From a virus, in IMG/VR virus record IMGVR_UViG_3300046000_007848, positions 1-21,011 of that record: 21,011 nucleotides of DNA; one strand, 5' to 3'. The position numbers were made by a program, and so were the translations under genes. Under the pieces are notes generated by a model that saw nothing but the letters and a program-made list of their open reading frames with translations, did not search any database and was not told the origin of the DNA. Positions 1-6,498 of this stretch are shown piece after piece; within the stretch, counting starts at the first letter, position 1, and the number at the start of each line of letters is the position of its first letter.

Positions 1-2
1 AA

Positions 3-56
3 AGAAATAATCATAAAGTATTGAAAAATACTGAACTCACACAATTAACTAAATAA
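3..56 (+). CDS. C-terminal end of an upstream gene (partial, uncertain)
   Basis: Reading from base 3 gives 17 open codons ending in TAA at 54-56, just ahead of the scaffold gene. In T4-like phages the gene before 22 is usually 21 (prohead protease), so this may be its tail, but the short peptide is not recognisable. A second frame is open only to a TGA at 22-24, so the frame is not certain. If this frame is real, its stop codon lies inside the late-promoter-like 10-mer at 48-57. Confidence 0.3.
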   Translation, partial: RNNHKVLKNTELTQLTK

Positions 57-57
57 T
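48..57 (+). promoter_or_regulatory. late-promoter-like element before gene 22
   Basis: The sequence ACTAAATAAT resembles the T4 late promoter core TATAAATA, which gp55-loaded RNA polymerase recognises. The identical 10-mer occurs before gene 23 at 1055-1064. Both genes are late virion genes, which supports the role. A purine-rich ribosome site (AAAGGATC, about 65-72) follows before the ATG at 76. Confidence 0.6.
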
Positions 58-75
58 AAGGTATAAAGGATCAAC

Positions 76-1050
76 ATGAGCAAACAATCAAATAACGACT
101 ATTTAATGAGCATTATCAAGGAAAACGTAGGTGCACAACAAGACTTTACCTATGATGCAAATGGTAAAGGTGGCTATGCCTCCAATGGCGCTACTAGTTT
201 TATTGCACAACCTGTTGCCCCAATGGGGATTGCACAAATGAATCAGGCTTCCCGTAGTCCACAGGCAGATGTAAATAACGATCAATACGCAACAGAAGAA
301 GAAGACGAAGAAGAGATGCAAGAGGCAATTGATTTTGAGAATAGCCTCCGTTCACTTTTGGCCGAAGTAAATGTATCTGAAAACTTCTTCATCCAAGCCA
401 AGACAATTTTTGAGTCAGCAGTTGACCAAAAATTAAAGGCTATTGCTAACGAGATTGCACCAGCTCTTCAAGAAAACTTTGAATCTAAGCTTGGTGAAAT
501 TACCGTCAACCTTACCGAAAAAATTGATGACTATCTAGATTACGTAGTCGAAGAGTGGATGCAAGATAACCAATTAGCCGTTGAAGGTGGTATCAAATCT
601 ACCTTGGCTGAGAACTTCATCTTGGGTCTCAAGAAACTCTTTGAAATGCATTATGTTGATGTTCCTGCCGAGAAGTACAATGTAATTGATGGTCTCTATG
701 AACAGACCTCAAACCTTCAAGGCGACCTCAACCATGTTCTGAATGAGAACATTGCTCTCAAGAAACAACTTCTTATCTCTGAATGCGCTGGTATCTTTGT
801 AAATGAAACCAAGGATCTTGCTGACACTCAGATTGAAAAACTTGCTTCACTCATTGAAAATATTGAGTTTAGCACCCTAGAAGAATATAAAACTAAACTC
901 TTTACCCTCAAGGATCACTACCTTGGCAGTAGAGTTGCCATTCCAGAACAGTATATTCCGGAAATGACATTTAGCAAGGCTGCGAGTACACCAACCACTC
1001 TAATCGAGAATTATACTCACACCTTAGACCGTTTGGCTAAGAAACTTTAA
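76..1050 (+). CDS. 22: prohead core scaffold protein gp22
   Basis: Likely the main scaffolding protein of the prohead core, around which the capsid shell assembles and which is degraded by the phage protease during maturation. The 324 aa protein has a low-complexity, Gly/Asn/Gln-rich N-terminus (about 1-72), a very acidic stretch (about 73-85, EEEDEEEMQ) and then a long helical, coiled-coil-like body rich in Leu, Glu and Lys. It has no membrane segment. T4 gp22 is 269 aa, so this is somewhat longer, with the extra length probably N-terminal. The call rests on the composition and on its position directly before the unmistakable major capsid gene, as in T4 (21-22-23). The ATG at 76 is preceded by AAAGGATC. 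Confidence 0.85.
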   Translation: MSKQSNNDYLMSIIKENVGAQQDFTYDANGKGGYASNGATSFIAQPVAPMGIAQMNQASRSPQADVNNDQYATEEEDEEEMQEAIDFENSLRSLLAEVNVSENFFIQAKTIFESAVDQKLKAIANEIAPALQENFESKLGEITVNLTEKIDDYLDYVVEEWMQDNQLAVEGGIKSTLAENFILGLKKLFEMHYVDVPAEKYNVIDGLYEQTSNLQGDLNHVLNENIALKKQLLISECAGIFVNETKDLADTQIEKLASLIENIEFSTLEEYKTKLFTLKDHYLGSRVAIPEQYIPEMTFSKAASTPTTLIENYTHTLDRLAKKL

Positions 1051-1054
1051 ATTT

Positions 1055-1064
1055 ACTAAATAAT
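1055..1064 (+). promoter_or_regulatory. 23: late-promoter-like element before gene 23
   Basis: ACTAAATAAT is identical to the element at 48-57 and resembles the T4 late core TATAAATA. It sits in the 40-nt gap between genes 22 and 23 and is followed by a clear ribosome site (AGGAG, 1075-1079) before the ATG at 1091. A separate late promoter for the most abundant virion protein fits T4 biology. Confidence 0.65.
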
Positions 1065-1090
1065 TTTAATCCACAGGAGATACTAATAAA

Positions 1091-2530
1091 ATGAGTTACC
1101 GAGATGAAACCCCGTATGATATTTTAACTGAAAAATGGAATCCCGTGCTTAAGCACGAGGCACTTCCTTCGATTGGCAATGAATGGAAAACTAAAGTTAC
1201 TGCAGTTCTACTTGAGAATCAAGAGCAGAATATGCGTGACCAATATCTAACTGAAGTATCAACAGGAAATGATATTGGTGGTGTAGTCTCTGCTACCGCC
1301 CAAGGCGGTGTCCGTGGTTACGATCCAATTCTTATCAGTCTTGTTCGTCGTGCTATGCCGAATTTGATGGCATATGACATTTGCGGCGTACAACCAATGA
1401 CCGCCCCAACTGGACTCATCTTTGCGATGCGTGCCAAGTATGGTGACAGTACAGCTGTAGCTACCAACTTAAACAATGAAGCTCAATTCCAGGAACCAGA
1501 TCCTCGTTTCTCTGGTATTTCTGGTCCGTCTGGTGGCTTCACTGCAGCAGGTGGTATTACTACTGCTGGTGTCAACCCAACAGGAACTGCAGCGCAAGTT
1601 GGTGCTCTTAACTTCCAAAATGCAAAAAATCAAGTTAACTTTGACTCAATGAGAGCAATGTTAACTTCATCAGGCGAAGGTCTAGATTATGGTGCAGCAT
1701 CTACAGCACCAAACGTCATGAATAAAATGTCCTTTACGATTGACCGTGTTGCTGTAGCAGCCGGTAGCCGTGCACTGAGTGCAGGGTACACAGTCGAATT
1801 GGCACAAGATCTTAAGGCTGTTCACGGTCTTGACGCTGAAGCCGAACTCGCAAATCTTCTCAGCACTGAAATTCTTGCTGAAATTAATCGCGAAATCGTC
1901 CGTTCCATCTACTGGGTTGCAAAGCCTGGTACACAACAAAGTGATATTACTGCTGCTGGTACCTACAATCTGGATCTAGATTCAGATGGTCGTTGGTCTG
2001 CTGAACGTTTCCGTGGTCTGGTCTTCCAGATTGAACGTGAATGCAATGCCATCGCCAAGGAAACCCGTCGTGGTAAGGGTAACTTCGTCATCGTATCTTC
2101 CGATGTCGCCAGTGCACTTGCTATGTCAGGCTTCTTGAATCTCTCACCAGCCATTAATACCCAACTCGCAGTTGATGATACCGGCAGTACTTTTGCTGGT
2201 CTACTTAACGGTAAGCTGAAAGTTTACATTGATCCGTATTCACTGCTTGGCGTAAACTTCTTCTGCGTTGGTTATAAGGGCGAGTCTCCGTATGATGCAG
2301 GTGTATTCTACTGCCCATACGTTCCACTCCAAATGATGAGAGCTATTGATCCTGGTACTTTCCAACCTCGTATCGCGTTTAAGACACGTTACGGTATGGT
2401 TGCTAACCCATACGTTCTTAAGTCAGATGGTACTCCATATGGTTCAGATTTCTCTAACCAATCTGGTGCTAATCAGTACTACCGTCTCACCCGCGTCAAT
2501 GGTCTGCATGGTAACACCTACGGTAGTTAA
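1091..2530 (+). CDS. 23: major capsid protein gp23
   Basis: Forms the hexamers of the capsid shell. The 479 aa protein carries the hallmark T4 gp23 segment at about residues 78-112: YDPILISLVRRAMPN followed by AYDICGVQPM and PTGLIFAMR, nearly identical in pattern to T4 gp23. The N-terminus (LTEKWNPVL, then VTAVLLENQEQ) also matches the family start that precedes the gp21 protease cleavage region. The C-terminal half contains the family pattern VFYCPYVPLQMMRA and RIAFKTRYGMVANPY. T4 gp23 is 521 aa; marine relatives are often shorter, as here. It has a strong ribosome site (AGGAG) at good spacing. GC content is visibly higher than in the glycan island, as expected for an old core gene. The gene ends just before a strong terminator. 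Confidence 0.98.
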   Translation: MSYRDETPYDILTEKWNPVLKHEALPSIGNEWKTKVTAVLLENQEQNMRDQYLTEVSTGNDIGGVVSATAQGGVRGYDPILISLVRRAMPNLMAYDICGVQPMTAPTGLIFAMRAKYGDSTAVATNLNNEAQFQEPDPRFSGISGPSGGFTAAGGITTAGVNPTGTAAQVGALNFQNAKNQVNFDSMRAMLTSSGEGLDYGAASTAPNVMNKMSFTIDRVAVAAGSRALSAGYTVELAQDLKAVHGLDAEAELANLLSTEILAEINREIVRSIYWVAKPGTQQSDITAAGTYNLDLDSDGRWSAERFRGLVFQIERECNAIAKETRRGKGNFVIVSSDVASALAMSGFLNLSPAINTQLAVDDTGSTFAGLLNGKLKVYIDPYSLLGVNFFCVGYKGESPYDAGVFYCPYVPLQMMRAIDPGTFQPRIAFKTRYGMVANPYVLKSDGTPYGSDFSNQSGANQYYRLTRVNGLHGNTYGS

Positions 2531-2553
2531 TACGTAGGATAGAGTTTATAAAC

Positions 2554-2586
2554 AAAAACCCTCGGGCTAAACACCCGAGGGTTTTT
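2554..2586. terminator. bidirectional intrinsic terminator
   Basis: A perfect 13-bp inverted repeat: AAAAACCCTCGGG (2554-2566), 7-nt loop, CCCGAGGGTTTTT (2574-2586). The GC-rich stem is flanked by A5 on one side and T5 on the other, so it can stop transcription on both strands. It lies between gene 23 (+) and the convergent tail-tube-like gene (-). Confidence 0.95.
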
Positions 2587-2610
2587 CATTGGTTTGTATG
2601 TTTTTAAAAA

Positions 2611-3090
2611 TTAATCAAAATCGTAATATGAATAGGCAAATGTAACTCTTGCTTTCATCGGGGTGCTATCACCAAGATCAGATCTAAAAGTAAGAGCACT
2701 CAAAGCAGTTGGAATCACATAATGAAACACTGCAGTTTTGTTGATTGGATAATAATTAGATCCAAGAACTTGTAGATATGCAGTTGTTGCCCAGGTCCTA
2801 TACATTTCATTATCTGTATCGTTAGAAATATTACCGATAGATGACATCCAATCATATATGCTTTTCCAGTTTTCAATATTTTCATCTACGATAAATTCGA
2901 GAACAAGTGATTCAAATGTAAATGTATTTGTAGCAACCGGAATCTGAACACCCAGAGTAGTTGGCTGTGGGCTTACACTTAATTGAATACCGGGTAATGC
3001 AACTGTTTGACCAAACAATTCAAGATTACTATCTCCTCTGGATATAATAAATTTGTAACAATTTGATAATAAAGGATTGATGTTTGTCAT
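2611..3090 (-). CDS. tail-tube-like virion structural protein
   Basis: A 159 aa protein, probably a component of the tail. Visible features are an N-terminal YKFIISR strand, FGQTVALPGIQL, then FTFESLVLEFIVDENIENWKSIYDWM and a C-terminal beta-rich end KARVTFAYSYYDFD. The order (FxV..LPGI, FxxLxxxFxVDE.xxNW..IyxWm, terminal beta strand ending in YYD) resembles tail-tube proteins of the gp19 kind found in contractile and long-tailed phages. It is shorter and different enough from gp19 to be a paralogue. In related phages the slot after gene 23 may hold tail-completion gene 3, which is an alternative. Its ATG overlaps the previous gene's TGA by 4 nt (ATGA), so the two are translationally coupled. 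Confidence 0.55.
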   Translation of the reverse strand: MTNINPLLSNCYKFIISRGDSNLELFGQTVALPGIQLSVSPQPTTLGVQIPVATNTFTFESLVLEFIVDENIENWKSIYDWMSSIGNISNDTDNEMYRTWATTAYLQVLGSNYYPINKTAVFHYVIPTALSALTFRSDLGDSTPMKARVTFAYSYYDFD

Positions 3091-3725
3091 GTTAGATAGT
3101 CTTCTGGATTATCAGACCAACTCTGTGGATCTGATGCTTCGTTGTCAGGAATATAAGGTAGTTTTAAATCTTCCTTCTTGTATTTTCTTTTCTTTCTATT
3201 TTCATTAATTGCTTTTTCCCATTCAGCATTTAATGAATCAAACAATTCTTCAGATGGTTCTTCTCTATCTTCTTCTTCGTCAATTTCTGAATCTTGAAGA
3301 TGTTCTTCATAAATTTCTTGTACAAAATCAATAAATTGTGGATCAGAAAATAATGCCCATGCAACATCCATGTTGTCATGATCTGGTTCTATTTCTGCTA
3401 ATATAACATCATCTTTTAAACCATTCATAAATTCCAAATATGAATTGTACATATTGAGAATATCTTCAGATGGTTCTGCCAGATATATAACATGTTTCAT
3501 TAAAATCGTAATAGAAGTTTCTTTGATGTTAGCCAAGTAAGAAGTAACACGCAAACATTCAATTACCTCACCATCTGGAGTTGATGTTGTATAAAAGACA
3601 ATCTTAGCCGGGTTTGAGAGAACGACTTCGTCTGGTGATTCATCCACCATTGATATCAACTCTTCACCACTAGAGAGTTTAATAACTTTTATAGACGATG
3701 AAGCTTTAGGATCTTGTTCTTCCAT
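3087..3725 (-). CDS. conserved phage protein with Sm-like N-terminus, function unknown
   Basis: A 212 aa protein whose function is not recognised. The N-terminal part (about residues 10-90) has the pattern IKVIKLSSGEELISMV, VVLSNPAKIVFY and later a short beta-rich region, which resembles small Sm/LSm-like beta-barrel proteins seen in many T4-like marine phages. The middle and C-terminal parts are strongly acidic (EEHLQDSEIDEEEDREEPSEEL, about 140-161, written here only in part) with a basic patch NRKKRKYKK at about 175-183. It has an excellent ribosome site (GAGGAGG) and a late-promoter-like site upstream, and is coupled to the tail-tube-like gene by a 4-nt overlap. That points to late expression, possibly as a virion or assembly factor. 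Confidence 0.6.
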   Translation of the reverse strand: MEEQDPKASSSIKVIKLSSGEELISMVDESPDEVVLSNPAKIVFYTTSTPDGEVIECLRVTSYLANIKETSITILMKHVIYLAEPSEDILNMYNSYLEFMNGLKDDVILAEIEPDHDNMDVAWALFSDPQFIDFVQEIYEEHLQDSEIDEEEDREEPSEELFDSLNAEWEKAINENRKKRKYKKEDLKLPYIPDNEASDPQSWSDNPEDYLT

Positions 3726-3738
3726 GCTTCCTCCTCAA

Positions 3739-3750
3739 TACTATTTATCC
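3739..3750 (-). promoter_or_regulatory. late-promoter-like element before the Sm-like gene
   Basis: Read on the minus strand this is GGATAAATAGTA, containing ATAAATA, the core of the T4 late promoter. It lies 13 nt before the ATG, with the ribosome site GAGGAGG between. It would drive the two structural-type genes toward the terminator at 2554-2586. Confidence 0.5.
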
Positions 3751-3760
3751 AAAAGAAGTT

Positions 3761-5257
3761 TTATATTTTGATCTTAAAAACTTTATGATCAAACTTTTCT
3801 TTTTTGTATATTTTAATGCGTTGTTCAAAATGTTTCAGCACATGATTTTTATAACTTTTCCATGACATATCATCAACAATATCAAACACCTTGAGTGTTT
3901 GTTTGATTGCAGATGTTCTCAATCCGCGCCCAATACTTTGTAATAAGCGTATTACTGATTTTGTAGGAGATGCAAAGATAATATTGTCGAGATGTACGAT
4001 ATTAATACCTGTGCTTGTAGTACCAAAAGAGGCAACTAGAATAGCATTTTTTTCTTTGTCTATTATCTTTCGAATAAATTCTCTATTTTCTGCATCAACT
4101 TTACCTGAAATAAAGTATACTTTCTTTTCTGGGTATTGTTTTTGGATCAACTCATAAAGTGGTTTACCATGTTTTTCGACATAGTTAAAAAGAACGAGTG
4201 TATTACCTTGGGTTTCTCCACACAATTTTACAATAAAATCATTGCGTTTTGAATTTTCAACCAAATAAGCCATTTCGTCTTGATATTTTAATTTTTTTAC
4301 TCTATGTCGCGTTTGGTCATCATAATCCAAAACAATACAGTCTATCCCAAGCTTTGCCAGTACTCCTTTACTGATTAGCCCCCTTGTTGTTATAAACTGT
4401 ACAGATGGCCCTAGCGTGCCCTCTATTGAGAGTTTATGCGCCAAGGTCTGATCCAGCGTACCTGTAGTCCCGAGCCTAAACCAAGCCTTTGTCAGTTTTT
4501 TACCAATATTGACCAAAGAGTCTGCTTTTACAAGATGACACTCATCAAAAATGACAGCCTCGAATTGATCGAACCATTCTTTAGGAAGTTTGTACACAGA
4601 CTGCCATGTAGATACGACAACTGGCTTATCTGTTAATTTTTCTTTGCCAGCACTGATTTTATGTACAAATTTTGTTACAGACCAAGATTTATCGTTTTTT
4701 GAATAATCAAAGAAGTCTGCTTCCATCTGCTGTACTAACCCAACAGTGGGGACTAATAATAAAATTTTCTTGGGAGCCTTTAGGCAGTACCGTAATAAGT
4801 ATCGAATTATTAGATAAATAATAAGCGACTTACCACTACCTGTTGGCGATACGACAACAGATCGGGCATTTGTTAATGCATGTATGACAGCATTTTTTTG
4901 GTGGGGATGTGGAATTACAGGTTCTTTTTTAACAGTGACATTTAAAGTTTTATAAAATTCATCAAATGATTCAGAATTAATATCTATTGGATCTACATCT
5001 TTATCATCAAAAATAACATTATAGTGTCGTTCATCACAGAATCGTTTAAGATATGTCTTGAGTCCACATGGAAGAGTTGAACTATTGATCTCATATAATT
5101 TAATTTTACCATCCCATATACGAGATTTGTATAGGGGCATGTATTCTGCACCAGGAACTTTAAATGAAAAATAAGAACGAAGTTCTCTTTTTACAGAATC
5201 TTCGCAATCAATTTTATATTTTGTATGGTCTTCCGCTGATGCAATTATAGTATACAC
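3761..5257 (-). CDS. uvsW: UvsW superfamily 2 helicase
   Basis: ATP-dependent DNA/RNA helicase that in T4 unwinds R-loops, branched DNA and stalled forks, and helps switch from origin-dependent to recombination-dependent replication. The 498 aa length matches T4 UvsW (about 500 aa). The N-terminal domain (1-110) includes the family pattern IDCEDSxxxELRxxFSF and WDGKIKLYE. Helicase motifs follow: Walker A SPTGSGKS (137-144), LLLVPT (167-171), DECH box (238-241), motif III LGTTGTLD (262-269) and motif VI QSIGRGLR (440-447). The start is GTG (5257) with no clear Shine-Dalgarno; it gives the N-terminus expected for the family. A late-promoter-like CATAAATAATT lies immediately upstream. It sits 17 nt after uvsY, as part of one minus-strand unit. 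Confidence 0.95.
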   Translation of the reverse strand: MYTIIASAEDHTKYKIDCEDSVKRELRSYFSFKVPGAEYMPLYKSRIWDGKIKLYEINSSTLPCGLKTYLKRFCDERHYNVIFDDKDVDPIDINSESFDEFYKTLNVTVKKEPVIPHPHQKNAVIHALTNARSVVVSPTGSGKSLIIYLIIRYLLRYCLKAPKKILLLVPTVGLVQQMEADFFDYSKNDKSWSVTKFVHKISAGKEKLTDKPVVVSTWQSVYKLPKEWFDQFEAVIFDECHLVKADSLVNIGKKLTKAWFRLGTTGTLDQTLAHKLSIEGTLGPSVQFITTRGLISKGVLAKLGIDCIVLDYDDQTRHRVKKLKYQDEMAYLVENSKRNDFIVKLCGETQGNTLVLFNYVEKHGKPLYELIQKQYPEKKVYFISGKVDAENREFIRKIIDKEKNAILVASFGTTSTGINIVHLDNIIFASPTKSVIRLLQSIGRGLRTSAIKQTLKVFDIVDDMSWKSYKNHVLKHFEQRIKIYKKEKFDHKVFKIKI

Positions 5258-5260
5258 TAC

Positions 5261-5271
5261 AATTATTTATG
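5261..5271 (-). promoter_or_regulatory. late-promoter-like element abutting uvsW
   Basis: Minus-strand CATAAATAATT in the 17-nt gap between uvsY and uvsW. If used as a T4-type late promoter, the start of transcription would fall at or next to the GTG start codon of uvsW, giving no leader. T4 uvsW is itself a late gene, which makes the site credible, but the region is AT-rich. Confidence 0.4.
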
Positions 5272-5274
5272 TCA

Positions 5275-5712
5275 TCACGAGATACCGTTAACAAGCTTAT
5301 TCCAATCGATAGCAGACTTAATAGAGAAATTTCTATTAGTTAAAACCTTTAAAAAATCTTCTACCATCTTAACTTTGATTTCAAGAATATTTAAATCAGT
5401 TACAATTTTTAATAATATAGGATCTGCCTCTAGAAATTTATCTAGATCAGTTTTTAATAATTTCATTTGAAATGGATCTTCACCCCATTCAACCAACTCG
5501 TCTTGCGTTGCGTGACCAGTATAAATTTTCCATTTTCTTAATCGCATGATCAAGAATGCATTATTTAATTTTTGAAGTTCTATCTTAAGGTCTGCGTGTA
5601 TATTCAAGTACTTACCATGTATAGCAGGAGTCCTTATAGCTTCTTTACCTAACTCTGTAGAGTCTATTAAAGAATCTTTTTTAATGTTATCTTTAAGGGT
5701 TTCTAAATTCAT
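5275..5712 (-). CDS. uvsY: UvsY recombination mediator
   Basis: Loads the UvsX recombinase onto ssDNA coated with gp32. The 145 aa protein matches T4 UvsY (137 aa) in length and layout: N-terminal MxLExLxxxxKKDxxIDSTxL, then a helical region with HxxxxxYLNIHADLKxE, an RLRKWKIYTGH segment corresponding to the T4 ARLDYYSGR region, and a C-terminal helical end NFSIKSAIDWNKL like T4 GFAIKHIQDMRAF. The alignment fixes the ATG at 5712 as the start. No Shine-Dalgarno is visible, and a sigma70-type promoter lies so close that its predicted transcript starts about 3 nt before the ATG. It is followed by uvsW. Confidence 0.9.
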   Translation of the reverse strand: MNLETLKDNIKKDSLIDSTELGKEAIRTPAIHGKYLNIHADLKIELQKLNNAFLIMRLRKWKIYTGHATQDELVEWGEDPFQMKLLKTDLDKFLEADPILLKIVTDLNILEIKVKMVEDFLKVLTNRNFSIKSAIDWNKLVNGIS

Positions 5713-5721
5713 TATAAGTAT

Positions 5722-5750
5722 ACTATAGAGTATCCTTTAAGAAAAGTCAA
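5722..5750 (-). promoter_or_regulatory. sigma70-type promoter for uvsY
   Basis: On the minus strand: -35 TTGACT (5745-5750), 17-bp spacer, -10 TATAGT (5722-5727). Both boxes match 5 of 6 consensus bases, with ideal spacing. The predicted transcription start is near 5715, about 3 nt before the uvsY ATG. The -35 box overlaps the palindrome at 5747-5762. Confidence 0.75.
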
Positions 5751-5762
5751 GATATATCTTGA
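5747..5762. promoter_or_regulatory. 16-bp perfect palindrome, candidate operator
   Basis: TCAAGATATATCTTGA reads the same on both strands. It overlaps the -35 box of the leftward uvsY promoter at one end and the -35 box of the rightward glycan-island promoter at the other. A dimeric DNA-binding protein here could control both promoters at once. Part of the symmetry comes from the two inverted -35 boxes themselves (TTGA/TCAA), but the inner GATATATC is not explained by them. Confidence 0.55.
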
Positions 5763-5787
5763 TTATTTATTTAAAATGTGTTATAAT
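5759..5787 (+). promoter_or_regulatory. sigma70-type promoter for the glycan island
   Basis: -35 TTGATT (5759-5764), 17-bp spacer, -10 TATAAT (5782-5787) with an extended -10 (TGT directly before). The -10 is a perfect consensus. The predicted start is near 5794, giving a leader of about 27 nt to the ATG at 5821. It is divergent from the uvsY promoter. Confidence 0.75.
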
Positions 5788-5820
5788 ATTGTTATAAGTC
5801 TCCTTTAAATTAAATTGAAT

Positions 5821-6498
5821 ATGATTATAGATCTAAGACAAATACCTACCGTATGGATTAATCTTGATAGTGCTACTGGCAATGCATCGATCATGAACCA
5901 AAGATTTCATGAGCATAGATTTTCCAATACCCATCGCAAATCAGCCGTACAAATAGCACCACCACATGGTACCCCAGATACCATTAAACATTATGTTGGT
6001 TGTGCTCAATCACATATTGATATTTTAGAAGATACTCGATATGATTGCCCTATTTTAATCTTAGAAGATGATGCTGAATTCACACCAGATTTTCATCCTC
6101 AAATTGAAGTAAAAGACGATACAGATGCTGTATATCTTGGAGTTTCTTCTGGTAACCAACATTATATTACTAAACGTATCGATAAACATTATATGCGTAT
6201 TGGTAAAATTTTAGCAACACATGCAATTTTATATCTTAACAAAGATTATAGAAAAACTGTGGCAGACATAGCTAAAATTTTTGCTTATAGATTAAAAATT
6301 CCATTTGATAATGGATGTGCTTTAGTTCAGGAAAGATTTAATGTCATTACACCAAATAAACCTTTTTTTGTTCAGGCTAATGCACGACAAAGTGCAAATC
6401 AATGGGAAGTAGTCACATCTAGACCATTAGTAGATAAGAATAGTGAATTTCCTGTTCGAGATCCTAATGTTAAATTAGAAATACAGGTTCCAGCATGA
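5821..6498 (+). CDS. GT25-like glycosyltransferase, copy 1
   Basis: Probably transfers a sugar (family GT25 includes LPS galactosyltransferases) to a cell-surface or phage glycan. The 225 aa protein has the GT25 core: N-terminal VWINLDS, GCAQSHIDIL (60-69) and LILEDDAEF (79-87), in which EDD is the likely metal/nucleotide-sugar site. These are followed by DDTDAVYLGV, a KILATHAILYLNKDYR segment and, near the end, FNVITPNKPFFVQA. It is shorter than many GT25 proteins. The ATG at 5821 is preferred over the in-frame TTG at 5815, because the MIID start is shared with copy 2. No Shine-Dalgarno is seen. It is the first gene after the rightward promoter and overlaps the GT11 gene by 4 nt (ATGA). Its acceptor and donor are unknown. 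Confidence 0.8.
   Translation: MIIDLRQIPTVWINLDSATGNASIMNQRFHEHRFSNTHRKSAVQIAPPHGTPDTIKHYVGCAQSHIDILEDTRYDCPILILEDDAEFTPDFHPQIEVKDDTDAVYLGVSSGNQHYITKRIDKHYMRIGKILATHAILYLNKDYRKTVADIAKIFAYRLKIPFDNGCALVQERFNVITPNKPFFVQANARQSANQWEVVTSRPLVDKNSEFPVRDPNVKLEIQVPA

Noticed and set aside
17-32. Small hairpin AGTATT-GAAA-AATACT before gene 22.
   Set aside because: The stem is only 6 bp and mostly A-T, and it may be coding for the upstream gene; not strong enough for a terminator or regulatory call.
1144-1157. 14-bp perfect palindrome CGTGCTTAAGCACG inside gene 23.
   Set aside because: It lies in the middle of conserved capsid codons, with no promoter or T-run beside it; chance plus coding constraint is the simpler reading.
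2611-3090. Calling this gene gp19 or gp3 outright.
   Set aside because: The fold pattern fits a tail-tube-type protein, but identity to either T4 gene is not visible without a profile search.
5815-5820. TTG at 5815 as start of the first GT25-like gene.
   Set aside because: The ATG two codons later gives the MIID start shared with copy 2, and neither has a better ribosome site.
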